A stretch of 64,000 bases of DNA from Gordonia zhenghanii (lineage in GTDB: Bacteria > Actinomycetota > Actinomycetes > Mycobacteriales > Mycobacteriaceae), in contig NZ_JAKKOQ010000012.1 of assembly GCF_021738965.1 (NCBI RefSeq), positions 153,701 to 217,700 on the forward strand, written 5' to 3'. Made by a program: the position numbers and the translations under genes. Below the pieces are notes generated by a model. It did not search any database, was not told where the DNA came from, and saw nothing but the letters and a program-made list of their open reading frames with translations. Positions 15,983-23,261 of the stretch are shown here, piece by piece. The first letter of the stretch is position 1. Every line of letters starts with the position of its first letter.

Positions 15983-17146
15983 ATGAAAAGTGATCTCTTC
16001 GAGGCCGATCACCTCGCCTACGCGGATGCGGTGCGGGGCTTCGTCGCCCGCGAAGTCGTCCCCCATCTGGACAGGTGGGAGGAGGAGCGGGAGATAGGTC
16101 GCGCGGTCTGGACTGCTGCCGGCGGTCAGGGGCTGCTCGGTCTTGCGGTGCCCGAACGTTTCGGAGGCAGCGGAGTGACCGACTACCGGTTTCGCGCAGT
16201 GCTGATCAACGAACTCGCCCGAGTGGGTGCGAGTTCGTTGCAGTCGGGCTTCTCCACCAACGACGACATCGTTCTCAACTATTTGCTGCGGCTGGCGGAC
16301 GAGGAACAGTCCGCGCGGTGGCTTCCCGGGTTCACGACGGGCGAGACGATCGGCGCCATCGCGATGAGTGAGCCGGGAACCGGTAGTGACCTGCAGGGGA
16401 TCACGACCACTGCGACGCGCGTGGACGGCGGCTGGAGCCTATCGGGTTCCAAGACGTTCATCACGAGCGGAATCCTCGCAGATCTGGTGATCGTGGTAGC
16501 TCGCAACGACGTCACGGCGGGCTCCAAGGGGTTCACCCTGCTGGTCGTTGAAGAAGGGATGGACGGTTTCCGTAGAGGACGCAAACTCCGCAAGGTCGGA
16601 CTGCAGGCCCAGGACACTGCCGAACTGTTCTTCGACGATGTTTTTGTACCGGATGCGAATGTTCTCGGCGGCGTCGGCTCAGGGTTCGCCCATCTCATGG
16701 ACAGCCTGCCGTTGGAACGACTCGGCATCGCGCTCGCCGGACAGTTCTCGGCTGAGGCGGTCCTGCGGTGGACCGTCGACTACGTGCGGGAGCGGCGAGC
16801 GTTCGGAAAGGCGATCGCCGACTTCCAGAACACGTCGTTCACCCTTGCCGATCACATCACCCGAACCGAGGCGTGCCGCGCCTACCTGGATCGTGCGGTT
16901 CGGCAGTTCAACGAAGGAGCACTCACCGCCGAGGACGCAGCGAAGACCAAGCTGATCGCAACCGAGAACCAGTGGGCGGTGACCGACGCCTGCGTGCAAC
17001 TGCACGGCGGATACGGCTACATGCTCGAGTACCCCGTCGGCCGTGCGTTCACCGACGCACGCATTCAGCGGATCTACGGCGGCACGAACGAGATCATGAA
17101 ACTCATCATCGGTCGACACGAGCTCGCTGCCGCACCGCGACCCTGA
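15983..17146 (+). CDS. Acyl-CoA dehydrogenase (operon A)
   Basis: 387 residues from ATG 15983 with an AAGGAG ribosome site. It has the ACAD signatures: AIAMSEPGTGSDL with the FAD-binding strand, GSKTFITSG, RRAFGKAIADFQ, LHGGYGYMLEYPV and RIYGGTNEIMK. The residue that is the catalytic Glu in most short- and medium-chain enzymes is Gly here (IYGGT), as in long-chain and isovaleryl-type enzymes whose base lies on another helix. That points to a long or branched acyl-CoA substrate. It is the third gene of the operon starting at 13823 and forms a trans-2-enoyl-CoA using FAD, feeding the hydratase at 18750. Confidence 0.9.
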   Translation: MKSDLFEADHLAYADAVRGFVAREVVPHLDRWEEEREIGRAVWTAAGGQGLLGLAVPERFGGSGVTDYRFRAVLINELARVGASSLQSGFSTNDDIVLNYLLRLADEEQSARWLPGFTTGETIGAIAMSEPGTGSDLQGITTTATRVDGGWSLSGSKTFITSGILADLVIVVARNDVTAGSKGFTLLVVEEGMDGFRRGRKLRKVGLQAQDTAELFFDDVFVPDANVLGGVGSGFAHLMDSLPLERLGIALAGQFSAEAVLRWTVDYVRERRAFGKAIADFQNTSFTLADHITRTEACRAYLDRAVRQFNEGALTAEDAAKTKLIATENQWAVTDACVQLHGGYGYMLEYPVGRAFTDARIQRIYGGTNEIMKLIIGRHELAAAPRP

Positions 17147-17189
17147 CTGTCCAGAACCCTGACTGTCCAGAACCCTGACTGGCCAAGAA
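17141..17189 (+). repeat. Short tandem repeat over the ACAD stop codon
   Basis: CCCTGACTGTCCAGAA occurs at 17141-17156 and 17157-17172, followed by a degenerate third copy to about 17189. The first unit contains the TGA stop of the acyl-CoA dehydrogenase. It may be a simple slippage expansion. Confidence 0.75.
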
Positions 17190-17232
17190 CGCCGCCCGCA
17201 GACCACAGCCCGCGAACAAAGGAACACACGTC

Positions 17233-18753
17233 ATGACTGCAACTATCGGAGCCGCCCTCGACTGGTGGGGCAGAACAAAGCCGGACTCCGTCGCACTCGT
17301 CTTCAACGAGTCTGAACTCACCTACGGGTCGCTTCGTGATTGGACCGGCCGCGGAGCCCGCCACCTCGTCGAGTCGGCGAACGTGAAGCGGGGCGATCGC
17401 GTCGGTCTGCTCGGCCCCAACTCGTTGGAATGGCCGGTGGCCGCGCTGTCGATCCTGAAGTCCGGCGGCACTCTCGTTCCGTTGAACAGTCGGTACCGAC
17501 CGGTGGAGCTTCGCAAGATCGCCGACGAGGCCGGTGTGTCCGCGATCGTCGTCGCGCCCGGCTTCGAGGAACTGGCCGCTGAGACCGCAGCGCTCGGTTC
17601 GGATTTCACCAGGGTGCCGTTCAGTGATCTCACGGCACTCCGGGACGGTGGCTCTGACGACTTCCGCGTGGACGTCGAACCAGACGAGCCGACCACGATC
17701 CTGTTCACGAGTGGTTCCACCGGACTGTCCAAAGGCGTGGTCCTCACCAACCGGACGCTGCTGTCGATCGTCCTGGAGAACACCCTGACCGAGGAGGGGT
17801 TCCGGCCCGGGACCACGACACTGCTCGTGCTTCCCTTGGCGTTCACTCCGGGTCTGGTCTACGGATTGCTGATAACGACGGTGCTCGGCGGAAAGCTCGT
17901 CGTCGAGCCTGAACTCCTGCCGTCCCGCGCGGTGACGCTGCTGGAGAAGCATTCGGTCCAGGCGATCTTCGGGGTTCCGCTGATCTTCGAAGCGATCTCG
18001 CGAGCGCCGGAGTTCGCCGGAGCAGATCTGTCGTCGCTGAAGACGGCGATCGTCGGCGGCGCGGCCGTGCCGACGGACTTGCTCAGTCGCTGGTCCGACA
18101 AAGGCGTGCTGCTGCGCCAGATCTACGGCATGACCGAGGCAGGCGGCGTCGCGACGGCGACCATCGCCTCCGAGGCGCTGGACTATCCCGATCGCTGCGG
18201 GACGGGATCGATCTTCACCGAAGTCAAGGTGTTCGACGAGAACGGAAGGCAGGCTGCGCCGGGCGAGACCGGCGAGTTGGTGGTTCGCGGGCCCGGCGTG
18301 ACACCCGGTTACTGGAACGACCCCGAGACTACCGAGCACGCGCTGCGCGACGGGTGGCTGCACAGCGGTGATCTCGGTGAGGCGGACGCCGCCGGGCGGG
18401 TCAGGTTCGTCGACAGGCTGAAGGATCTGATCATCTCCGGCGGTATCAACATCTCGCCCGTCGAACTCGAGAGTGCGATCGGAGAGGTTGACGGGGTCGT
18501 CGAGGTCGCAGTCATCGCTGCGACGGACGAGCGGTTCGGCGAGACGCCCGCCGCGATCGTCACCGTCAAGGGCGACGTGGACGCCGCAACCATCGTCGAG
18601 CACTGCTCGAGCGTCCTCGCGGACTTCAAAGTGCCGCGGTACGTCGTGGTCACCGAAGACCCGCTCCCGCGACTGCCGTCAGGCAAGATCGCAAAGAGTG
18701 CGATCCGCGACTCGTACAAGGACGTCCACGTGCGTTTCGAGAAGGTGCGATGA
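17233..18753 (+). CDS. Acyl-CoA synthetase / AMP-dependent ligase (operon A)
   Basis: 506 residues from ATG 17233. Adenylation-enzyme motifs are in order: the P-loop LFTSGSTGLSKGV, the core QIYGMTEAGG, the hinge SGDLGEADAAGRVRFVDRLKD and the C-terminal catalytic Lys in LPRLPSGKIAKSAI. It would activate a carboxylic acid as acyl-AMP and then form the CoA thioester in the cytoplasm. The length and motifs fit medium-chain or aromatic/alicyclic acid ligases rather than very long-chain FadD proteins. The ligase in operon B (29966-31486) has the same position after a Rieske-GNAT pair. The stop overlaps the next start by four bases. Confidence 0.9.
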   Translation: MTATIGAALDWWGRTKPDSVALVFNESELTYGSLRDWTGRGARHLVESANVKRGDRVGLLGPNSLEWPVAALSILKSGGTLVPLNSRYRPVELRKIADEAGVSAIVVAPGFEELAAETAALGSDFTRVPFSDLTALRDGGSDDFRVDVEPDEPTTILFTSGSTGLSKGVVLTNRTLLSIVLENTLTEEGFRPGTTTLLVLPLAFTPGLVYGLLITTVLGGKLVVEPELLPSRAVTLLEKHSVQAIFGVPLIFEAISRAPEFAGADLSSLKTAIVGGAAVPTDLLSRWSDKGVLLRQIYGMTEAGGVATATIASEALDYPDRCGTGSIFTEVKVFDENGRQAAPGETGELVVRGPGVTPGYWNDPETTEHALRDGWLHSGDLGEADAAGRVRFVDRLKDLIISGGINISPVELESAIGEVDGVVEVAVIAATDERFGETPAAIVTVKGDVDAATIVEHCSSVLADFKVPRYVVVTEDPLPRLPSGKIAKSAIRDSYKDVHVRFEKVR

Positions 18754-19610
18754 ACGACCCCGTCGACGTTCTCCTCGAACGTCCGACGCTCTGGGTCCAA
18801 CGCAGGCAGTCCACCGCTGTCATCTGGCTGAATCGGCCAGATAGGTTGAACGCCTTCACCTTCGGCATGCGTGATGACATGGTCGCAGCCTTCGACGCCA
18901 CGGATGCCGACGATTCGGTGCGAGCCGTAGTGATCACCGGGACCGGTCGCGCGTTCTGTGCGGGCGCCGACCTGGAAGCGGGCGGCGACACCTTCCTGCC
19001 GGAGTCTGGACGAGGGGACATCCCGCCGGATTCGGGCGGCATCGCGTCGTTGCGGATCTTCGACTCGCGCAAGCCGGTGATCGTCGCGGTCAACGGCCCG
19101 TCCGCGGGTGTCGGCGTCACGATGACCCTTCCCGCCGACGTGCGCATCGCATCCGACGATGCGAAGTTCGCGTTCGTGTTCACCCGACGAGGCCTGGTGC
19201 CGGAGGCGTGTTCGACGTGGTTCCTGCCGCGGATCGTCGGCATGGCCACCGCCCTGCGGTGGACGATGTCCGGTGCGACCGTTCAGGCTGCCGATGCGCT
19301 CGCCGCCGGACTCGTATCCGAGGTCGTGCCCAAGGCATCGGTCCTCACCCGTGCGCTGGAGATCGCCGACGAGTTCGTCGACGGCACGGCACCGGTGTCG
19401 GTGGCGCTCACGCGGGCGATGATGTGGCAGATGTCAGCGGCCGACAGCCCTCGACGAGCACACCGTGTCGAATCGGCGCTGCTCGTCGAGCGGGGCCGGT
19501 CCGGTGACGTTCGAGAGGGCGTCGCGTCGTTCTTGGACAAGCGTTCGCCCGTCTTCGGTGACACGGTCAGCGAACACGAGGGCGACTTCGATTGGGAGTC
19601 GCTGACATAG
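18750..19610 (+). CDS. Enoyl-CoA hydratase/isomerase (operon A)
   Basis: 286 residues, ATG overlapping the ligase stop. Crotonase-fold motifs are visible: the oxyanion-hole segment GRAFCAGADLEAGG, and NGPSAGVGVTMTLPADVRIA for the second oxyanion-hole Gly. In the usual catalytic positions the sequence reads FTRRGLVPEACSTWFLP; the second Glu (EACST) matches the hydratase catalytic acid, while the first is replaced by Arg-Arg-Gly. This is common in isomerase or divergent hydratases, so hydration is likely but not certain. It should act on the enoyl-CoA made by the upstream dehydrogenase. Confidence 0.87.
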   Translation: MNDPVDVLLERPTLWVQRRQSTAVIWLNRPDRLNAFTFGMRDDMVAAFDATDADDSVRAVVITGTGRAFCAGADLEAGGDTFLPESGRGDIPPDSGGIASLRIFDSRKPVIVAVNGPSAGVGVTMTLPADVRIASDDAKFAFVFTRRGLVPEACSTWFLPRIVGMATALRWTMSGATVQAADALAAGLVSEVVPKASVLTRALEIADEFVDGTAPVSVALTRAMMWQMSAADSPRRAHRVESALLVERGRSGDVREGVASFLDKRSPVFGDTVSEHEGDFDWESLT

Positions 19611-19664
19611 AACAACATGCGTCTCATGTATCGTTGCCCCGTACAGGTACGAGGAGAAGGATCG

Positions 19665-20300
19665 ATGATGGCGCGCAGAAAGACCGGGAACGTCCTGTCG
19701 GAGGATGCGGACGAGGCTCGCGTACAGATCATGGTCGCAGCCGAGAAGGTCTTCGCCAAGTACGGTCCCGCCAAGACCACGATGGACGACATCGGCCGCG
19801 AGGCAGGCGTCTCGCGGCCGACTGTCTATCGGTACTTCGCCGGGCGTGACGCGCTGATGTCGGCGCTCATCGAGCGGCGCTCCAGACTGCTGTTCGTCAA
19901 GGCGAGGAAGTTCCTTCTGGACCAGCCGACGTTCGCCGATCAGCTCGTCGAGGGATTGGTGTTCCTCGTCGAGCGTGGCCGACAGGATCCGCTGATCAGG
20001 GTCCTGGTCTCACCCGAGCACATGCAACTCGCCGAGCCCCTGGTCGGCAGTTCCGGACTGGCCGCGCGGCTGACCGCCGAGATGTGGGAGCCGGTGCTCG
20101 ACCGCGCGTTGGAGCGCGGGGAGATCCGCAGTGATCTGGATCGAGCGAAGATGGCCGAGTGGATCGCCTTGATCCAGTTCATCCTCGTCGGTCGGCTCGA
20201 CTTCGATCGGCCGGACGATCCGTCGCACCGCGAGATGCTCCGCACCTTCGTGCTGCCTGCGTTCCTGCCGGCCGCGCAGGCTTCAGATGGGTCGAAGTAG
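19665..20300 (+). CDS. TetR-family regulator closing operon A
   Basis: 211 residues from ATG 19665 (ATG 19668 also possible), with an AGGAGAAGG ribosome site. The helix-turn-helix is TTMDDIGREAGVSRPTVYRYFAGRDAL. The C-terminal part is helical with no recognised ligand motif. It is the last gene of the unit beginning with the Rieske gene at 13823, 54 bases after the hydratase, so it is probably autoregulated through the palindromes at 13733-13759. It is not closely similar to the TetR proteins at 10276 and 29352. Confidence 0.87.
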   Translation: MMARRKTGNVLSEDADEARVQIMVAAEKVFAKYGPAKTTMDDIGREAGVSRPTVYRYFAGRDALMSALIERRSRLLFVKARKFLLDQPTFADQLVEGLVFLVERGRQDPLIRVLVSPEHMQLAEPLVGSSGLAARLTAEMWEPVLDRALERGEIRSDLDRAKMAEWIALIQFILVGRLDFDRPDDPSHREMLRTFVLPAFLPAAQASDGSK

Positions 20301-20305
20301 TTCGC

Positions 20306-20338
20306 ACCGCTAGGCGCGGCGCCGAGCGGTGGCGCCTA
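20306..20338. terminator. Stem-loop between convergent TetR and reductase genes
   Basis: ACCGCT (20306-20311) can pair with AGCGGT (20325-20330), or TAGGCGC (20311-20317) with GCGCCTA (20332-20338). The alternative stems lie in the 35-base gap between two convergent genes. Confidence 0.4.
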
Positions 20339-21277
20339 CAGGTCGATGACGAGACGGTTCGACCTGCACCGTGACACGCAGATCATCATCACGTCGCCCG
20401 CGGCGGCCTCGTCTTCGTCCAGGACGGAGTCGCGGTGGTCGATGTCGCCGCTGAGAACTGCGACCTCACAGGTGCCGCATGTTCCTTCGCGACAGGAGAA
20501 GTCGGCGTCGACTCCCGCGTCGAGCACGGCTGACAGCACTGATTCGTCGGCTCCGACCGTCAGGACCTGGCCCGACTGTGCCAGCTCGACTTCGAACGCC
20601 TCGTCGACTGCGTCTTCGTCAATTGCTTTGGCTGCGAACCGCTCCACGCGCAGCTGCACGCCGAGTCGTTGGCTGACGTCCTCGATCGCCAGGAGTAGCG
20701 GCTCGGGGCCGCAGCAATAGACGACACACCCGTCGTCGACGTCGTTCAGCGCCGACTCGAGATCGAGTAGGCCGACTTCGTCTGCGGGGGCCAGTGTCAC
20801 CTGGTCGGGGCGGGATTGGACCAGGTAATCCGCGAACGCCATGCTGCCCCGCGCGCGTCCGCCGTACAGCAGCCGCCACGGCGAGCCTGCGCGCGTCGCG
20901 GCCTCCATCATCGGAACCAGGGGAGTGATGCCGATTCCACCGGCGACGAACAAGTACGAATCGGCGTCCACGAACTCGAAGTGGTTGCGCGGCCCCTGCG
21001 TTCGGACCTCGGCGCCGACGGCGAGTTCGTCGTGAACGTATGCCGAACCGCCGCGGCCGTCGGTCTCCCGTAGAACCGCGATCCGCCAGTACTCGTCGCC
21101 CGGCTCGCCGCACAACGAGTACTGGCGGGTGAGCCCGTTGTCCAGCTCGACATCGATGTGTGCGCCGGGCTGCCAATCGGGCAGTTCGGCACCGTCCGAA
21201 TCCTCGAGGCGGAGTGACACGACTTGATCGGCGACTTCGTCCTTGGCGGTCACGCGCAAGGTGCGGTGAGTGGGCAT
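20336..21277 (-). CDS. Oxygenase reductase: FMN/FAD, NAD and plant-type [2Fe-2S] domains
   Basis: 313 residues from ATG 21277 (MPTHRTLRVTAKD), preceded by GGGAAGG. The order is flavin-binding barrel with RQYSLCGEP, nucleotide-binding domain with GGIGITPLVPMMEAA and CCGPEPLL, then a C-terminal ferredoxin with CREGTCGTCEVAVL and a later Cys (MICVSRC). This order and the RxYS motif match the phthalate dioxygenase reductase / vanillate demethylase reductase family. It is the only such reductase in the window, and neither Rieske operon has its own, so it probably serves both. It is divergent from a hydrolase gene, with a shared operator-like motif in between. Confidence 0.9.
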   Translation of the reverse strand: MPTHRTLRVTAKDEVADQVVSLRLEDSDGAELPDWQPGAHIDVELDNGLTRQYSLCGEPGDEYWRIAVLRETDGRGGSAYVHDELAVGAEVRTQGPRNHFEFVDADSYLFVAGGIGITPLVPMMEAATRAGSPWRLLYGGRARGSMAFADYLVQSRPDQVTLAPADEVGLLDLESALNDVDDGCVVYCCGPEPLLLAIEDVSQRLGVQLRVERFAAKAIDEDAVDEAFEVELAQSGQVLTVGADESVLSAVLDAGVDADFSCREGTCGTCEVAVLSGDIDHRDSVLDEDEAAAGDVMMICVSRCRSNRLVIDL

Positions 21278-21313
21278 ACGCGCCTTCCCGGAAACGGTTG
21301 AGTACCGCATAAT

Positions 21314-21326
21314 CTTATGCTATTAG
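21314..21326. promoter_or_regulatory. CTA-N7-TAG type operator between reductase and hydrolase
   Basis: CTTATGCTATTAG, preceded by ATAAT and followed by TTTTA, lies in the divergent promoter. On the minus strand a TAAGAT box overlaps it (about 21312-21317), placing the site over the reductase promoter. It differs from the site at 33544 (CTAATGGTATTAG) by two bases. Confidence 0.45.
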
Positions 21327-21424
21327 TTTTAGGTGGGCAACTGAGGCTGTCGATCTTCGATTCGGTCCGGTTGGCGTACAACGACTCTCACGGGCTGATC
21401 TGCCCAGTTCAAGGTGGTCTCCGA

Positions 21425-22357
21425 ATGACCCGCACAGATACTCGACAACACTTCCGAGGCGATGGCGTCGACCTCGCTGCTACGAGTTGGTCGCCGGCCG
21501 GACCCAGCTCGGGCATCGTCGTGCTGTTGCACGGCGGTGGACAGACACGGCACTCGTGGCAGCGCACCGGAGAGCGACTGGCCGACGGCGGGTGGCGCGT
21601 GCACGCCGTCGATCTCCGAGGGCACGGCGAAAGCGAATGGGCGTTCGATGGCGACTACACCATCGACGCGCACGCACGTGACGTCAGCGCACTGGTGAGC
21701 AGGCTCCCCGAGGCGCCGATCCTGGTCGGGGCCTCGCTCGGCGGGATGGCCTCGCTGATGGCACAGTCTGCGAACGGTTCGCTCGCACGCGGACTGGTCC
21801 TGGTCGACATCACGCCCAAGGCGCGGCCCGAGGGGCTCACCAAGATCCACGACTTCATGGCGCGTGGGATCGAGGGGTTCGACTCCCTCGACGACGCGTT
21901 GGCCGCCGTCGTCGCTTACAACCCGAACCGGAGGCGGATGCCGCGGGCAGCGGGTCTGCGCAAGAACCTGAGACAGCGTGACGGACGCTGGTATTGGCAC
22001 TGGGATCCGCGCATCCTCGCCCAGCGCGAGAACTCGGTCGAGGCCGCCGCCGAGCGTGAGAGCGCGGCTAGATCGGCGGCACGGCGCATCACGGTCCCGA
22101 CGCTGCTCGTCCACGGCGCGCAGTCGGACGTGGTGTCCGACGACGGTGTCAATGACCTGTTGGCTCTCATCCCCGACGCGAGACATGTCGAGGTGCGCGG
22201 GGCGGGCCACATGATCGCCGGCGACGACAACGACGTGCTGAGCGGGGGAATCGCGGACTTCTGCAGCTCGCTGCGCGCGGATTCCGCCGAGCACTACCGG
22301 TTCTCGCGCACCGAGCATTTTTCATCCACAACAGGTTTCACCCCACGAGAGGAATGA
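21425..22357 (+). CDS. Alpha/beta hydrolase
   Basis: 310 residues from ATG 21425 with an AAGGTGG ribosome site. The oxyanion strand is VVLLHGGGQTRHSW, the nucleophile elbow is VGASLGGMAS (Ser), an Asp follows in VHGAQSDVVSDD, and the His is in VEVRGAGHMIAG. This is a complete catalytic triad of the epoxide hydrolase / C-C hydrolase / esterase group. The nucleophile is Ser, so an epoxide hydrolase (Asp) is excluded. It is followed after four bases by an SDR gene and may hydrolyse an ester, lactone or beta-diketone intermediate. The C-terminal 20 residues are an unconserved tail. Confidence 0.85.
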   Translation: MTRTDTRQHFRGDGVDLAATSWSPAGPSSGIVVLLHGGGQTRHSWQRTGERLADGGWRVHAVDLRGHGESEWAFDGDYTIDAHARDVSALVSRLPEAPILVGASLGGMASLMAQSANGSLARGLVLVDITPKARPEGLTKIHDFMARGIEGFDSLDDALAAVVAYNPNRRRMPRAAGLRKNLRQRDGRWYWHWDPRILAQRENSVEAAAERESAARSAARRITVPTLLVHGAQSDVVSDDGVNDLLALIPDARHVEVRGAGHMIAGDDNDVLSGGIADFCSSLRADSAEHYRFSRTEHFSSTTGFTPREE

Positions 22358-22361
22358 AAGT

Positions 22362-23186
22362 ATGGCACGACTGGACGGAAAAGTAGCCTTCATCACGGGT
22401 ATCGCGCGAGGTCAGGGTCGTTCGCACGCGGTGCGGCTCGCCGAAGAGGGCGCTGCGATCATCGGCATGGACATCTGTGCGCAGATCCCGACGGTGTTCT
22501 ACCCGATGGCCACCCGAGAGGACCTCGCCGAGACCGAGCGTCTCGTCAAGGAAGTAGGTGGCCAGATCGTCACGACGATCGGCGACGTGCGCAAGCGCGA
22601 GGACATCGAAGCGGCGTTGGCGGCAGGCATCGAACAGTTCGGGCACGTCGACACGATCATCCCGAACGCAGGCATCATGCCGGTCATCGAACCCGGAGAT
22701 CAGAGGCAGGCCTGGTTCGACGCCGTCGACGTCATGCTGACCGGGGTCTGGCAGGTGCTGGACGTCGTCACACCTGTTCTCATCGAGCAAGGCCGCGGTG
22801 GAACCATTACCATCACCAGTTCGGCGGCAGGCCTGCGCAGTATCGGACTCAACACGCTGCCCGGACAGGCGGGCTACACAGCGTCGAAGCACGGCGTCGT
22901 CGGTCTGATGCGCCTGTACTCCAAGCAGCTCGCCAAGGACTGCATCCGCGTCAATACGATCCATCCGACCGGAGTGGACACTCCGATGGTCGCCAACGCG
23001 GAGTACGGGGAGTTCGTCGGTAACCATCCCGAGGTGGCGAGCGACGACGCGTACAAGAACCCGATGCCCGTCGAACTGATCGAAGCCGTCGACATCAGCA
23101 ACGCCATAGTCTTCCTGGCATCCGACGAAGCTCGTTACGTGACCGGTGTGACGATGCCGGTCGATGCCGGATACAACAACCGCTGA
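22362..23186 (+). CDS. Mycofactocin-coupled SDR family oxidoreductase
   Basis: 274 residues from ATG 22362, four bases after the hydrolase stop, with an AGAGGAATG ribosome region. The cofactor motif is TGIARGQGRSHA, characteristic of the TIGR03971 group, and an insertion follows the second strand (MDICAQIPTVFYPMATREDL), the hallmark of SDRs with tightly held NAD that is re-oxidised by mycofactocin. The catalytic Tyr/Lys are in YTASKHG and the C-terminus is GVTMPVDAGYNNR. Such enzymes (carveol dehydrogenase-like) oxidise terpene or other secondary alcohols. The mycofactocin biosynthesis genes are not in this window. Confidence 0.92.
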   Translation: MARLDGKVAFITGIARGQGRSHAVRLAEEGAAIIGMDICAQIPTVFYPMATREDLAETERLVKEVGGQIVTTIGDVRKREDIEAALAAGIEQFGHVDTIIPNAGIMPVIEPGDQRQAWFDAVDVMLTGVWQVLDVVTPVLIEQGRGGTITITSSAAGLRSIGLNTLPGQAGYTASKHGVVGLMRLYSKQLAKDCIRVNTIHPTGVDTPMVANAEYGEFVGNHPEVASDDAYKNPMPVELIEAVDISNAIVFLASDEARYVTGVTMPVDAGYNNR

Positions 23187-23202
23187 CGCCGCACAAACGA
23201 AA

Positions 23203-23240
23203 GAAGGCGGGGCGGAGTCGACCGACTCCGCCCCGCCTTC
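23203..23240. terminator. Strong bidirectional terminator hairpin
   Basis: A perfect 18-bp inverted repeat (23203-23220 with 23223-23240), almost all G and C, between the convergent SDR and CoA-transferase genes. Confidence 0.85.
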
Positions 23241-23261
23241 TATCGCGTCGGCGATTGCGGC

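Noticed and set aside
17074..18603. Minus-strand open frame (509 codons) opposite the acyl-CoA synthetase
   Set aside because: Shadow of the ligase gene; composition typical of antisense reading.
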